From Actinomyces sp. (GTDB lineage Bacteria; Actinomycetota; Actinomycetes; Actinomycetales; Actinomycetaceae), in contig NZ_JAUNHI010000014.1 in assembly GCF_030524025.1 (NCBI RefSeq), forward strand, positions 1 to 64,000: 64,000 nucleotides of DNA. Reading direction: 5' to 3'. A model generated the notes under the pieces. It worked only from the letters and a program-made list of their open reading frames with translations, was not told the origin of the DNA and made no database searches. Shown one piece after another: positions 35,401 through 46,022 of the stretch (positions within the stretch are counted from its first letter, which is position 1; every line of letters starts with the position of its first letter). The translations under genes were made by a program, and so were the position numbers.

Positions 35401-38400
35401 CCAAGCCCGGCCGCACGGTGGCCGCCGACGTCGTGTCCAACGACCTCGACACCGACGGCGACACCCTGACCCTGGCGGGGACCCCGACCGCCGAGGACGA
35501 GGCCCTCACCCTGTCGGTGCGCGGGGGCCAGGTCGTGGCCGAGCTGCCCCAGGCCGAGGGCGTGTACTCCGTGCGCTACACGGTCACCGACTCCCGCGGC
35601 GGCACCGACCTGGGGACCCTGACCATCCAGGTGCTCCAGGACGCCCCGCGCATCAGCCCGGTGGCGGTCGACGACCATGTCACCGTCGAGCAGGTCGACG
35701 CCGCGGGCGTCGTGACGGCCCCCGTGCTCGACAATGACAAGGACGCCGACGGATCCCCGTGGGACCTGGCCCTGAGCACCGACGACCCGGGGGCGAGCGT
35801 CGTCGACCAGTCCCTGCGGGTGACCGTGGGCACCGAGAGACGCTTCGTGCTCTACACGGTCACCGACCAGGACGGCCAGACGGGCCACGCCGTGCTAGTC
35901 GTGCCGGCCCTGGGCGACCTCAAGCCATGGCTCAACTCCTCGGCGGTGCCGGTGCGCATCCCGGCGGACACGACCACCGAGATCGACCTGTCCTCCTACG
36001 TCCTGACCCGGGCCGGCACCTCCCCCGTCGTGACCGACGCCGCCGAGGTGCGCACCGGCACCGGCCTGGACTCCGCCGAGCCCGGAGGCGACGGGGGCAC
36101 CCTCAAGATCACGCCGACCGGTGGCTTCACCGGTCAGACGACCGTGAGCCTGACGGTCGCCGACGGCACGGACGACGAGGCGATCAGTTCGCACATGACC
36201 CTGCCCGTCGTCGTGGAGTCGACGACCAACACCCCGCCGGTCCTCACCCCCACCGAGATCGTCGTCGCCCCCGGCGAGGGCGAGGTGGTCGCGGACCTGG
36301 CGGCCATGACGCGCGACGCCGACGAGGACCCGCTCACCTTCTCCGCCGGTGGCGCCCCCGAGGGCTTCGAGGTCTCCCTGTCCGGATCCAACCTGTCGGT
36401 CTCGGCCTCGCAGGGCGCCGCCGTCGGGACGACCGGGTCGGTGGAGGTCACCGTCGACGACGCGACGAACGAGCCGGTCACCGTCAGCGTGCCCCTGCGC
36501 GTGAGCGACTCGACCCGACCGCTGATGACCACCGTGCCGGCCGCCCTGGAGTCCGACGGGTCGCCGGTCAGCATCGATGTGGCCGGTCAGGTCACCAACC
36601 CCTTCCCGGGCCAGGCCGTCACCCTGGCCGAGCCCCCGCGCGTCACCTCCGGATCGGGGGAGGTCAGCGCCTCGGCCACGGTCCTGACGATCTCCCCCGC
36701 CGCCGGATTCACCGGCCGCCTCGTGGTGTCCTACACCGCACTTGACGCCACCGGCTCGATGGCCCGCGCCGCCTCCGGCACCGTCACGGTGACCGTCGCC
36801 TCGCCGCCCGACGCCCCCGTCGGGGTCAGCGTCCAGCCCGCGAGCGCCTCCTCGATGCAGGTGTCGTGGACGCCGGGGCCCGACAACGGCTCGTCGATCA
36901 CCGGCTATACGGTCACCGAGACCTCCGGGGCCGGGACGTGGAACTGCACGGGGTCGCCGTGCCTGGCCACCGGACTGGCGATGGGGGGCACGTACTCCTT
37001 CCAGGTCGTGGCGACCAACGCCGTGGGCAGCTCCAGCCCCTCGTCGCCCTCCTCACCCGTCCAGCTGACCCTGACCCCGACCGCCCCGTCGTCCCTGACG
37101 GCCGTCGACGGCGGGGAGGGGGCGGTCGACCTGTCCTGGCAGCCCTCCTCGGCACCGGACGCCTCGGTCACCTACGACGTGGCGATCTTCCAGGGGAGCA
37201 CGGTCGTGGCCTCCCAGACGACGACCGGCACGAGCGTGCGCCTGGGGGTGCGGCCGGGCTCCTACACGGCCCAGGTCTGCGCCTACGTCGACGCCGCGGG
37301 GTCGAAGAACTGCGCCTCGGTGTCCCTGCGCTCGGTCGACCAGCCCACGGCCCCCGGCGCCCCCACCGTCGAGTACCGGGCGGGCGCGGGTCTGGTCGTC
37401 AGCTGGGGCGCCGCCGGCGCCAACGGGGGGTCCCTCAGCTACTCGGTGGCCGTCTCCGGCGCGGTGACGACCACCGTGTCGGCCGGTGGGGCGACCTCGG
37501 TGACAGTGCCCACCCCGTCGCTGGGCGCGGGTCGGCACTCGGTGACCGTCACCGTGACCGCCACCACCGAGGTCGGATCGGCCTCCTCCTCGCCGACCTC
37601 GGCGGAGTTCCGCGTGACGAGCGCCCCGCCCGACCCGTCGGCGCCGGCGGCAGCGGCCACCGGCGTGAGCGGGCAGATCACCGTGACGACGCCGGCAACG
37701 CCGGTGGCGGGCAACGGCTGGGACGCCGACGACATCGACATCGAGTACCGGGTCGTCGACTCCTCGGGCAACGAGGCGGCGGGCTGGTCGGAGAACACGA
37801 CCTTCTCGGGCCTGCGCGACGGCAGCGCCTACACCGTCCAGGCCCGCGCCGTCGGCGAGGACGACTCCGGGGCGGTCTCGGGGGTCGTCTCCTCCAACAG
37901 CGTCACCCCCCACGGGCCGCCCTCGCCCCCGAGCGTCAGCTGCACGCCGGCGGGCACCGGCGTCAGCTGCTCGTGGAACGCCGCCACCGGTGGAGGTGCC
38001 ACCAGCTACGAGGGCGCCACCAGCTCCAGCGGCCACCGCGCCGAGGCCGTCGCCGCCTCGGGGACGCGGACCTTCGAGCCCGGCGCGGGCAACTCGGCGA
38101 CCTGGTGCGTGCGCTCGACCAACAACATGGGTCAGTCCTCGGCCTGGGCCTGCGACTCGGCGACCGCCTCGGTGGGTGAGGGCACCTTCGGCATCAACAC
38201 CTCGGTGCCCGAGGCCACCTGCACCGACCAGGACCTGCGCGAGACCGGGTTCCCGGCCAACTCCTGCTGGCGGATCGTCATCGACGTCGCCGGCTTCGCA
38301 CCCAACTCGACGGTCACCTGCTCCTACCAGTACCGCGACCGGCTCGAGGCCGCCGACGCCCCGCTCAAGGACTACTCGGAATCCTTCTCCGTGGACTCCA

Positions 38401-38474
38401 CGGGAGGAGCGAGGAAGACCTTCCCCCATCGGGCCTCCTCCCCCAACCAGACGATCACCTGCGTCCAGCGGTAG
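32439..38474 (+). CDS. Giant exported Ig-like/FN3-repeat protein
   Basis: A 2011-residue protein. A signal or anchor segment (about 20-42, ending VAAWAHD) is followed by a beta-propeller-like region (about 45-370) and an acidic linker. A long run of cadherin-like/Ig repeats follows (about 400-1450), each with variants of NDxDxDGDxL. At least three fibronectin-III-like domains span about 1455-1735. A C-terminal beta-rich part contains several Cys residues. No LPXTG motif is present. The start GTG 32439 overlaps the stop of the TagD-like gene. It heads the MoxR-DUF58-transglutaminase-like operon and corresponds in position and architecture to fn3 of the bifidobacterial PFNA locus, where the product is thought to act as a surface sensor or adhesin. 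Confidence 0.88.
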   Translation: MSMVVGSRVVMRWSSLRSRRRLSSVVAALTVACLAVAAWAHDGSPQADVDLNDGGVWVTSTDQHLVARLNYPSRQVDGAIRTTTSTFDVTQSANDVLVPDTALGSVSAVNPTTVSLSTATQLTTGSTIAQGGDRVIAVDGAAGTVRATTVSAVGSLASAPPVVESMPEVVAVVGTDGSVHAVSAKAGRAVTVPATASAWEEAEQTSLPLAAGTDVAVTAVGEHTVVLDRGAGVLHLPDGATRDLGEAGLVLQQPGPDADSVLVASRTELISVPLDGSAPTTVPAAEEGAPPEGVAAQPVRLGDCLYSAWSGSGQFVRQCDGRTETVHDEALASSTTPVFRVNREAIVLNDVTQGTVWLPDELLVLVEDWTDVTSQTDETSEQEDDSAQTSESQTLPERTEENHAPEANDDTFGVRPGRSTILPVLANDSDPDGDVLTATPGDPGSAATVSTAQSGLALRLDVPEEATGTITVPYTADDGRGLSDSAVATIEVRDWTINEAPVQTSTPTLTVSGNASASLSVLGSWQDPDGDTFHLVSAAGEGFDVRTTNEGTVSVRDLTGAPGAREVSVVVSDGRATATGTVTVDVQPSDTAMPVANADHVRVVAGTSTVVAPLDNDISPTGEALSLAAVQEAPAGTQVETNLQAGTFTFTAETAQTLYLTYDAAAGPRVAQGIVRIDVVEASDPTVPPVTEDDTALLREGGAVTVAPLSNDFDPAGGILVLQSASVPPESGLSVTVVDHSLLQISAAAAIGQSVDVEYTVSNGTSTATGQVTVAPVTSEQVQVPVASQDTAVVRAGDVVSIPVLDNDTSPSGLALSVTDELGLAGENLGTAWVSENLVRFKAGETPGRTSLSYTVTDTAGQTTSTRVDIEVRVRDDAANVAPSPQGLEAGTVAGSSTRITVPLDGIDPDGDSVSLVGLDQAPAMGSVRTGTTWLEYTPSAGAVGTDTFTYLVEDRFGAQSTATVRVGVAPAAATNNAPEAVDDVITAKPGRTVAADVVSNDLDTDGDTLTLAGTPTAEDEALTLSVRGGQVVAELPQAEGVYSVRYTVTDSRGGTDLGTLTIQVLQDAPRISPVAVDDHVTVEQVDAAGVVTAPVLDNDKDADGSPWDLALSTDDPGASVVDQSLRVTVGTERRFVLYTVTDQDGQTGHAVLVVPALGDLKPWLNSSAVPVRIPADTTTEIDLSSYVLTRAGTSPVVTDAAEVRTGTGLDSAEPGGDGGTLKITPTGGFTGQTTVSLTVADGTDDEAISSHMTLPVVVESTTNTPPVLTPTEIVVAPGEGEVVADLAAMTRDADEDPLTFSAGGAPEGFEVSLSGSNLSVSASQGAAVGTTGSVEVTVDDATNEPVTVSVPLRVSDSTRPLMTTVPAALESDGSPVSIDVAGQVTNPFPGQAVTLAEPPRVTSGSGEVSASATVLTISPAAGFTGRLVVSYTALDATGSMARAASGTVTVTVASPPDAPVGVSVQPASASSMQVSWTPGPDNGSSITGYTVTETSGAGTWNCTGSPCLATGLAMGGTYSFQVVATNAVGSSSPSSPSSPVQLTLTPTAPSSLTAVDGGEGAVDLSWQPSSAPDASVTYDVAIFQGSTVVASQTTTGTSVRLGVRPGSYTAQVCAYVDAAGSKNCASVSLRSVDQPTAPGAPTVEYRAGAGLVVSWGAAGANGGSLSYSVAVSGAVTTTVSAGGATSVTVPTPSLGAGRHSVTVTVTATTEVGSASSSPTSAEFRVTSAPPDPSAPAAAATGVSGQITVTTPATPVAGNGWDADDIDIEYRVVDSSGNEAAGWSENTTFSGLRDGSAYTVQARAVGEDDSGAVSGVVSSNSVTPHGPPSPPSVSCTPAGTGVSCSWNAATGGGATSYEGATSSSGHRAEAVAASGTRTFEPGAGNSATWCVRSTNNMGQSSAWACDSATASVGEGTFGINTSVPEATCTDQDLRETGFPANSCWRIVIDVAGFAPNSTVTCSYQYRDRLEAADAPLKDYSESFSVDSTGGARKTFPHRASSPNQTITCVQR

Positions 38475-38538
38475 CCTTCACCGGAAACACACAGCAACCT
38501 CGTGCGGTGCACGGACCCTCCGCACGCCGTCAACCGAA

Positions 38539-39519
38539 ATGAGCCCCCTACCCATGTCCATGACTCAGGAGAACGCGACCTGGTTCGCCGAGACCTTCAC
38601 GCGGATCGTCGACAACGTCGGCCAGGCCCTCCTGGGGAAGCAGGACGTCATCCGGCTCGCCCTGACCACCATGCTCGCCGAGGGGCACCTGCTGCTCGAG
38701 GACGCCCCGGGCACCGGCAAGACCGCGCTGGCCCGGGCGCTGGCCGCCACGGTCCAGGGCACCCACTCGCGCATCCAGTTCACCCCGGACCTGCTGCCCA
38801 GCGACATCACCGGCGTGACGATCTATGACCAGCGGACCGGGACGTGGGACTTCCACGCCGGACCCGTCTTCGCCTCGGTGGTGCTGGCCGACGAGATCAA
38901 CCGGGCCAGCCCCAAGACCCAGTCGGCCCTCCTGGAGGTCATGGAGGAGTCCCAGGTGACCGTCGACGGGGTGCGCCACGCGGCGGGCCGGCCCTTCATG
39001 GTCATCGCCACCCAGAACCCCGTCGAGCAGGCCGGCACCTACCGTCTGCCCGAGGCCCAGCTCGACCGCTTCCTCATCAAGACCTCCATCGGCCACCCCG
39101 ACCGCAGCGCCCTGACCCAGATCCTGGCGGGATCGGCCAGCCCCGACCGGTCCAAGGCGCTGGGCACGGTCATCACCTCCTCGGCCATCGCCTCGATGGC
39201 CGACCTGGCCTCCTCCAACCATGTCGAGGACGCGATCCTGGACTACATCGGGGCCCTGGTCGAGGCCACCCGCGAGTCCCCCGACACGCGTCTGGGGGTC
39301 TCGACCCGCGGGGCCATCGCCATGACGCGGGCGGCCCGGGTGTGGGCCGCGGCCCAGGGCCGCCCCTATGTCCTGCCCGACGACGTCAAGGAGCTCGCAG
39401 AGGTCGTGTGGGCCCACCGCCTCGTCATGGACCCCGACGCCGAGTTCTCCGGGGCGACCCCCCGCGGCGTCATCACCCGGGCGCTGGCCGACTGCCCCGC
39501 CCCGACCAAGCGGCTGTAG
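38539..39519 (+). CDS. MoxR-family AAA+ ATPase
   Basis: A 326-residue MoxR ATPase, probably a chaperone for the DUF58 partner. Walker A is APGTGKTALA (about 55), Walker B VVLADEINRASPKTQ (about 120), sensor 1 IATQNPVEQAGTY and the arginine-finger region LPEAQLDRF; the C-terminal lid has STRGAIAM. ATG 38539 is chosen; in-frame ATGs at 38554 and 38560 are also possible and none has a strong ribosome binding site. It is 64 bp after the giant repeat gene and 5 bp before the DUF58 gene. MoxR next to DUF58 and a transglutaminase-like protein is a widespread gene trio. Confidence 0.93.
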   Translation: MSPLPMSMTQENATWFAETFTRIVDNVGQALLGKQDVIRLALTTMLAEGHLLLEDAPGTGKTALARALAATVQGTHSRIQFTPDLLPSDITGVTIYDQRTGTWDFHAGPVFASVVLADEINRASPKTQSALLEVMEESQVTVDGVRHAAGRPFMVIATQNPVEQAGTYRLPEAQLDRFLIKTSIGHPDRSALTQILAGSASPDRSKALGTVITSSAIASMADLASSNHVEDAILDYIGALVEATRESPDTRLGVSTRGAIAMTRAARVWAAAQGRPYVLPDDVKELAEVVWAHRLVMDPDAEFSGATPRGVITRALADCPAPTKRL

Positions 39520-39524
39520 GACAC

Positions 39525-40784
39525 ATGCCCGCCCCGACCTCCACGCCCCCCGCCCGGGCCGCCGCCGGGGCGCCGACGCGCCCCGGTGCCCAGGCACCCG
39601 GGGCGTCCTCCCGTCCCGCCCCGATGGTGCGCGCGCTGCGCGGGGCCCTGGCCATGGTCACCCGCACGGGCTGGGTGTGCCTGGCCCTGCTGGCCTGCTG
39701 CCTGGCCGCGGGCCTGCGCCTGGGCTGGCAGGAGGCGTGGAGCGCGGCGGCGGTGCTGGGACTGGTCGTCCTGACCGCCTGGCCCTGGCTCGTGGGCCGG
39801 GGCGGGCACGGGGTCGCCCACGTCCTGGACGAGCCGCGGGTGACCGTGGGCGACAACACCGCCATCCACCTGGTCGTGACCAACCCGACCGGACGGGTCC
39901 TCCTGCCGGCGCGCATGGAGATGCCGGTCGGGCCGGCCAACGCCGTCTTCGCCGTGCCCACCCTGCGGCCCGGCGCCACCCACCGTCGTGGCTTCGTGCT
40001 GCCCACGGCCCGGCGCGGGGTGGTGACGGTCGGCCCCGTGGTCTCGGTACGCTCCGACCCCGTCGGGCTCGTGCGGCGCGAGCAGACCCGCACCAAGGCC
40101 CAGCCGGTCCACATCCACCCGCGCACCGTGCGCCTGGGCGCCGAGCTGCGCGGCATCATGCGCGACGTCGAGGGCGCGGTCACCCAGGAGCTGTCCAGCT
40201 CGGACGTGTCCTTCCACGCCCTGCGCGACTACATCCCCGGCGACGACCGTCGCAACGTCCACTGGCGCACGACCGCCCGCACCGGCCGTCTCATGGTCCG
40301 CCAGTTCGAGGAGACCCACCGCTCCAGCCTCCTGGTCGTCCTGGACACCCGCTCCCAGGACTACGAGTCCGACGAGGACTTCGAGACGGCGGTGTCGGTG
40401 GCCTGCTCCCTCGGGCTCAACGCCATCGCGCACGGGCGGGAGGTGGCCGTGGTCACCCAGCGAGAGTCCCTGCCCACGGCCACCGCCCTGCGTCTGCTGG
40501 ACGCCTCCTGCCTGCTCGAGCCCGGGGAGGCCGACGGGCCCGACGAGCTCGCCCGGCAGGCCTGCGCCCGCCACCCCGAGGCCTCGGTCATCATCGTCGT
40601 CACCGGCCAGCTGACCGAGGGTCCGGTCCTGTCCCGGGTGCGCACGACCACCCCGGTCGACACCGTCGCCCTGGCCCTGCGCTGCGGGTCCCGGCCGCGC
40701 GGGCGGCAGGCGCTGGGCTCCCTGACCGTCTACGACCTCGACCGGCTTGAGGCCCTGCCCATGGTCATGCGCAGGGCGGTGTGA
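39525..40784 (+). CDS. DUF58 membrane protein
   Basis: A 419-residue protein with two N-terminal transmembrane helices (about 45-85), a beta-rich region, and the DUF58 core FHALRDYIPGDDRRNVHWRTTARTGRLMVRQFE (about 225-255; quoted only as a landmark). A von Willebrand-A-like domain follows, beginning SLLVVLDTRSQDY. The metal-site DxSxS of classical VWA reads DTRSQ. Such proteins work with MoxR ATPases, but their molecular role is poorly known. The start is ATG 39525 with AGGA just upstream. Its stop overlaps the GTG of the transglutaminase-like gene. Confidence 0.88.
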   Translation: MPAPTSTPPARAAAGAPTRPGAQAPGASSRPAPMVRALRGALAMVTRTGWVCLALLACCLAAGLRLGWQEAWSAAAVLGLVVLTAWPWLVGRGGHGVAHVLDEPRVTVGDNTAIHLVVTNPTGRVLLPARMEMPVGPANAVFAVPTLRPGATHRRGFVLPTARRGVVTVGPVVSVRSDPVGLVRREQTRTKAQPVHIHPRTVRLGAELRGIMRDVEGAVTQELSSSDVSFHALRDYIPGDDRRNVHWRTTARTGRLMVRQFEETHRSSLLVVLDTRSQDYESDEDFETAVSVACSLGLNAIAHGREVAVVTQRESLPTATALRLLDASCLLEPGEADGPDELARQACARHPEASVIIVVTGQLTEGPVLSRVRTTTPVDTVALALRCGSRPRGRQALGSLTVYDLDRLEALPMVMRRAV

Positions 40785-43120
40785 GCACGATGGACCCCAT
40801 GACCACCCCTCGCCCCGCCCGCGTCGAGGCGGTGACCGCGCGCCGCCGCCGTCCCGGGCGCTCCCGGCTGACCGAGCGCCGGCTGTGGACCGACCTCGTC
40901 CTCGTCTCGGCCCTGGCCCTGGCGGGCACGGTGCTGTTCTTCCCGCTCTTCGACTCCCCGGTCGGCGTGGTCGTGGCCGCCATCGGGGTGAGCCTGGGCA
41001 TCGCCACGGGGCTGGTCAGTGCGCGGATGGGCTTGAGCGCGCTGCCGACCCTCGCGGCCACCGGCGCGCTGCACGTGCTTGTGGCCCCCTGGGTCCTGCC
41101 GGACGTCGGCGGGGGCCTCGAGGCGGTGCGCACGGTGCTGGCGGCCACGATCACCGTGTGGCGTGACGCCCTGACCCTGCCGCTGCCGCTGACGGCCTTC
41201 CCCGCGATGACGGTCCTGCCGTGGCTGGCCGGGCTGGCCACCGGGGTGGTGGCCACACGGGCGGCCGACGCCGGCCGGGTGCACCTGGCCGGGCTGACGG
41301 TCCTGGCCCAGCCGGCGGTGGCCATCGCCTGGGGCGGGCGGACGACCGTGGCGCCCACGGCCCTGGGCGTCACGTTGACCATCGGGGTGCTCGCCCTGTG
41401 GGCCCTGGCAGCCCAGCGGGGACGGCGGGACCGGGTGGCCGAGGTGCTCGAGGACGCCGATGCCGGGGTGCGCACCGATGTGCGTCGCTCGGTGCTGCGC
41501 AGCGCCGCCCTGCTGGCGGCCACCGGGCTGGTCGTGGCCCTGGCCGTGCCCGCGGCGCCGCACGCCCGCACCGTTTTGCGGGACCTGTTCGAGCCGCCCC
41601 TGGACCTCACCGAGTACGCCACCCCCCTGTCTCTCGTGCGCACCCTGGAGACCGACCTCGCCTCGACCCCGCTCCTGCGGCTGACCGGGCTGCCCGAGGG
41701 CGCCCGGATCCGCCTGGCGGCCCTCGACTCCTACGACGGGCTGTCGGCCCGGGTGGGGCAGAGCTCGGAGGGGGCCGCCCGCTTCCAACGGGTGGGACGC
41801 GACACCCCCCTGGCACCGGGGGTCGATGCCTCGGGGGCCACGAGCGTGGAGATCGCCGTGGAGGGCTACACCTTCCCGTGGGTTCCCACTGTCTCGGACG
41901 CCCTGAGTGTCGCCGCCCAGGGTCCGCGCTCGACGGCGATCTCCGAGAGCCTGTACTACGACACCTTCTCCTCGACGGGCATCGCGACCGCGGGGCTGAC
42001 CGACGGTGACCGGCTCACCGAGCAGGTGGCCGTCCCACCCGTGCTGTCCGACACCCAGCTCGCGGGCCTGGAGATCGCCGAGGTCTCCCTGGGTCCGGTC
42101 CAGGACGTGCCGGCCGGCGTGGAGTCCCTGGCCACGACGCTGGCGGACGCGGAGTCGACCCCGCTGGGGCAGATCCGCGCCCTTCAGCAGGCCCTGCGCA
42201 CCGGCTACTACTCCGATGGCACGAAGAGCCCTTCCGAGCCGGGCCACGGGGCGGCACGGCTGGCCTCGATGGTCGAGGCCGATACCCTCGTGGGGGACGA
42301 CGAGCAGTACGCCGTGCTCATGATGCTCATGTGCCGGTCCCTGGGGATCCCCGCGCGGGTCGTCATGGGCTTCGAGCCGGCGACCGACTCCCGCGCCGAG
42401 GACGTCACCGGCGAGGACGTGAGCGCCTGGGTCGAGGTGGCCTTCGAGAACGCCGGCTGGGTAGCCTTCGACGTCACCCCCGAGCGCGACCAGGTGCCCC
42501 AGCAGCAGACGACGCAGAAGGTCTCCAACCCCGAGCCGCAGGTGCTTCAGCCCCCGCTGCCGCTGCAGGACCCCGTCGAGCTGCCGCCCACCTATGAGGA
42601 CGAGCCCCAGGAGGACCCGGAGGACGACACCGGCGTGGTCCCCATGGTCCTGCTCATCGCCCTGCGCACGATCGCTGCCATCGCGGCGCCGGTGGTGCTC
42701 ATCCTGGCGCTCAAGGCGCTGCGGCGGCGACGACGACGGGGCCGGCAGGGCGTCGACTCCGCCCTGGGCGCCTGGGAGGAGGTCGTCGACCGGGCCACCG
42801 ACCTGGGCAGCTCAGCCCCCGCGGGGGCGACCCGACGGGAGACCGCCGCAGCGCTGGGGCCCAACTTCCCCACGGCCGACCTGCCGCGCTTCGGCAGGGC
42901 GGTTGACGCCCAGGTATTCGGTTCGGGGGAGCCCGCGTCGTACGCTGTGGACAGGATCTGGGAGTCCGTCGACGCGATCATCCCTGCGATGGCTGCCGAC
43001 CGCTCGCTGGTACGGCGGGCCGCGGCCCGCCTGTCGATGCGGTCCCTGATCCGCTCCGCCGGGCGCCGCACCCGGCGCAAGCCGTCGTCTCGTCCCACAC
43101 CGAGGAGGACACACCCGTGA
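40781..43120 (+). CDS. Transglutaminase-like membrane protein, catalytic Cys and His apparently lost
   Basis: A 779-residue protein of the DUF3488/TgpA-like type. Several N-terminal helices (about 35-260) precede an extracytoplasmic domain with a transglutaminase-like core (about 480-570), then one further helix (about 622-645) and a cytoplasmic tail. Family members read G(Y/F)CE(Q/H)FA...RSLGIPARV...DAHAWVEV...FDPT. Here the matching segments are GDDEQYA, RSLGIPARVV, DVSAWVEV and FDVTP, so the Cys position is Asp507 and the His position Ser548; only Asp564 remains. A peptidase or cross-linking reaction is thus unlikely and a binding or structural role more plausible. GTG 40781 overlaps the DUF58 stop, and its stop overlaps the next gene. 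Confidence 0.82.
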   Translation: MSTMDPMTTPRPARVEAVTARRRRPGRSRLTERRLWTDLVLVSALALAGTVLFFPLFDSPVGVVVAAIGVSLGIATGLVSARMGLSALPTLAATGALHVLVAPWVLPDVGGGLEAVRTVLAATITVWRDALTLPLPLTAFPAMTVLPWLAGLATGVVATRAADAGRVHLAGLTVLAQPAVAIAWGGRTTVAPTALGVTLTIGVLALWALAAQRGRRDRVAEVLEDADAGVRTDVRRSVLRSAALLAATGLVVALAVPAAPHARTVLRDLFEPPLDLTEYATPLSLVRTLETDLASTPLLRLTGLPEGARIRLAALDSYDGLSARVGQSSEGAARFQRVGRDTPLAPGVDASGATSVEIAVEGYTFPWVPTVSDALSVAAQGPRSTAISESLYYDTFSSTGIATAGLTDGDRLTEQVAVPPVLSDTQLAGLEIAEVSLGPVQDVPAGVESLATTLADAESTPLGQIRALQQALRTGYYSDGTKSPSEPGHGAARLASMVEADTLVGDDEQYAVLMMLMCRSLGIPARVVMGFEPATDSRAEDVTGEDVSAWVEVAFENAGWVAFDVTPERDQVPQQQTTQKVSNPEPQVLQPPLPLQDPVELPPTYEDEPQEDPEDDTGVVPMVLLIALRTIAAIAAPVVLILALKALRRRRRRGRQGVDSALGAWEEVVDRATDLGSSAPAGATRRETAAALGPNFPTADLPRFGRAVDAQVFGSGEPASYAVDRIWESVDAIIPAMAADRSLVRRAAARLSMRSLIRSAGRRTRRKPSSRPTPRRTHP

Positions 43121-44475
43121 CGTCCACCGCACCCCTGCAGCCCGGCAGTGCGGTCGGCCGCGCGTTGAGCGCTGCTCCGGCCTCCATCACCCACCGCGTC
43201 CTGGCCGGGGTCATCGACCTGGCGGTGTACGCCCTCCTGTGGGGTGCCCTGTTCGCTGTGGCACGGGTCGCCGGCATGGGCGGGGTCCTGGGTGCGGCGG
43301 CCGCGGCCCTCGTCGTCCTCCTCCCCCGCGAGCTCGTCCTGGCCCGCACCGGATGGAGCCTGGGCGGCCGGCTCCTCAAGGTGCGACTCATCGACGCCGA
43401 CACGGGACGGGCGCCGATGACCCGCCTGTTCATCCACGCCGACCTGCTGCTCATCACCCTCCTGCCGACCCTGGGCCTGGGCGCGGTGCTGCTCATGCGG
43501 GCGGCGGCGAAGGACCCGCACGGGCAGGGGTGGCACGACCGTCTGGCGGGGATGCGTGCCATCACGACCGCCGGCCCCACGCTGCCGGCCGACTCCCCCT
43601 GGCGTGCGCGCTCCGAGGCGCCCGAGACGGCGACGCCGCGCAGCCCCGAGGTCGGAGCGGCAAGCGCTGCGGGCCCGCCGCCAGCCGAGGGGCTCTTCCC
43701 CGACGACCGCTTCGCCTTCTCCCCCGACGAGGTCCGGCCCGACATCGCCCACACCTTCGACACCGCGGCGGTCTCGGGCGCTCAGCCGCAGGCCAGCCCT
43801 CAGGCCATCATCGACTCCGTCCCGTGGTCGGCGGTGCCCACCCACCTCGACTCCCCGACCGCCGACGAGCCCGATGTCACCCGTTTCCCCACCTGGGCGG
43901 CGACCTCGCCCGGGCCGGTGCGTAGCGCCGTGTCCCCCGTCTCGGGCCAGGTCCCCACCCAGCCCTCGAGCGCCCCACCCCGGCCGCCGGGCTCACCGGC
44001 GCACGCGGCGCCGACGACCTCAACGATCCCGGTGCCGGTGACGCCGACGAGCAAACGGCTCGTCGAGCTGAGCACCGGGGCGACCCCGGCGGACTCGGTC
44101 ACGACCCTGCCCCCGGCCCCGGCGATGCGCTCGCGACGCACCGCCCGGCTGCGCATCCGGCTCGTGCCGGTCATCGGGGGCGACCCGGTGCCGTTGACCG
44201 GGCCGACCGTCGTGGGGCGCGACCCGCAGAACATCTCCGACTACCCCGACGCCGACCGGGTCAGCCTGCCCGACGCCACCCGGTCGATCTCCAAGACCCA
44301 CGCTGCCGTCGCCCCGGTGCCGGGGGGCGTGTGGGTGACCGACCTGCACTCGACCAACGGCACCCGTGTCGAGCAGAAGGAGCGTATCGACGCCGCGGTC
44401 CCGGGCGTGCCCTGCCCGGCCCCGGCGGGCTCGGTCGTCGTCCTGGGCCGGGCAGCCTACCGGGTCGAGGCCTGA
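43117..44475 (+). CDS. RDD-FHA fusion membrane protein
   Basis: A 452-residue protein. An RDD domain with membrane helices (about 20-130, beginning HRVLAGVIDLAVYALLW and containing GRLLKVRLIDADTG and HDRLAG) is joined by a long Pro/Ser/Thr-rich linker to a C-terminal FHA domain (about 350-452). The FHA landmarks are VVGRDP, RSISKTHAAV and DLHSTNGT, so the phosphothreonine-binding residues look intact. It probably places a phospho-reader at the membrane for the Ser/Thr kinase encoded convergently at 44562. GTG 43117 overlaps the previous stop (GTGA). It ends the rightward operon and mirrors the RDD-FHA protein at 47518. Confidence 0.88.
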   Translation: MTSTAPLQPGSAVGRALSAAPASITHRVLAGVIDLAVYALLWGALFAVARVAGMGGVLGAAAAALVVLLPRELVLARTGWSLGGRLLKVRLIDADTGRAPMTRLFIHADLLLITLLPTLGLGAVLLMRAAAKDPHGQGWHDRLAGMRAITTAGPTLPADSPWRARSEAPETATPRSPEVGAASAAGPPPAEGLFPDDRFAFSPDEVRPDIAHTFDTAAVSGAQPQASPQAIIDSVPWSAVPTHLDSPTADEPDVTRFPTWAATSPGPVRSAVSPVSGQVPTQPSSAPPRPPGSPAHAAPTTSTIPVPVTPTSKRLVELSTGATPADSVTTLPPAPAMRSRRTARLRIRLVPVIGGDPVPLTGPTVVGRDPQNISDYPDADRVSLPDATRSISKTHAAVAPVPGGVWVTDLHSTNGTRVEQKERIDAAVPGVPCPAPAGSVVVLGRAAYRVEA

Positions 44476-44520
44476 GCCTTCCGGGCCGGGACAGGCCGCC
44501 GGACAATCACCTGTAGGACA

Positions 44521-44550
44521 GGATCCGGCGGGATCCGGCCGGATCCGGCG
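44521..44550. repeat. Three 10-bp tandem repeats forming a palindrome
   Basis: Three units GGATCCGGC(G/C) lie end to end in the 86-bp gap between two convergent operons. Units two and three create the perfect palindrome GGATCCGGCCGGATCC (44531-44546), able to form a hairpin in either transcript. It may serve as a bidirectional terminator or a binding site. Confidence 0.55.
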
Positions 44551-44561
44551 GGCCGAGCCGG

Positions 44562-46018
<1,457 letters not shown>

Positions 46019-46022
<4 letters not shown>

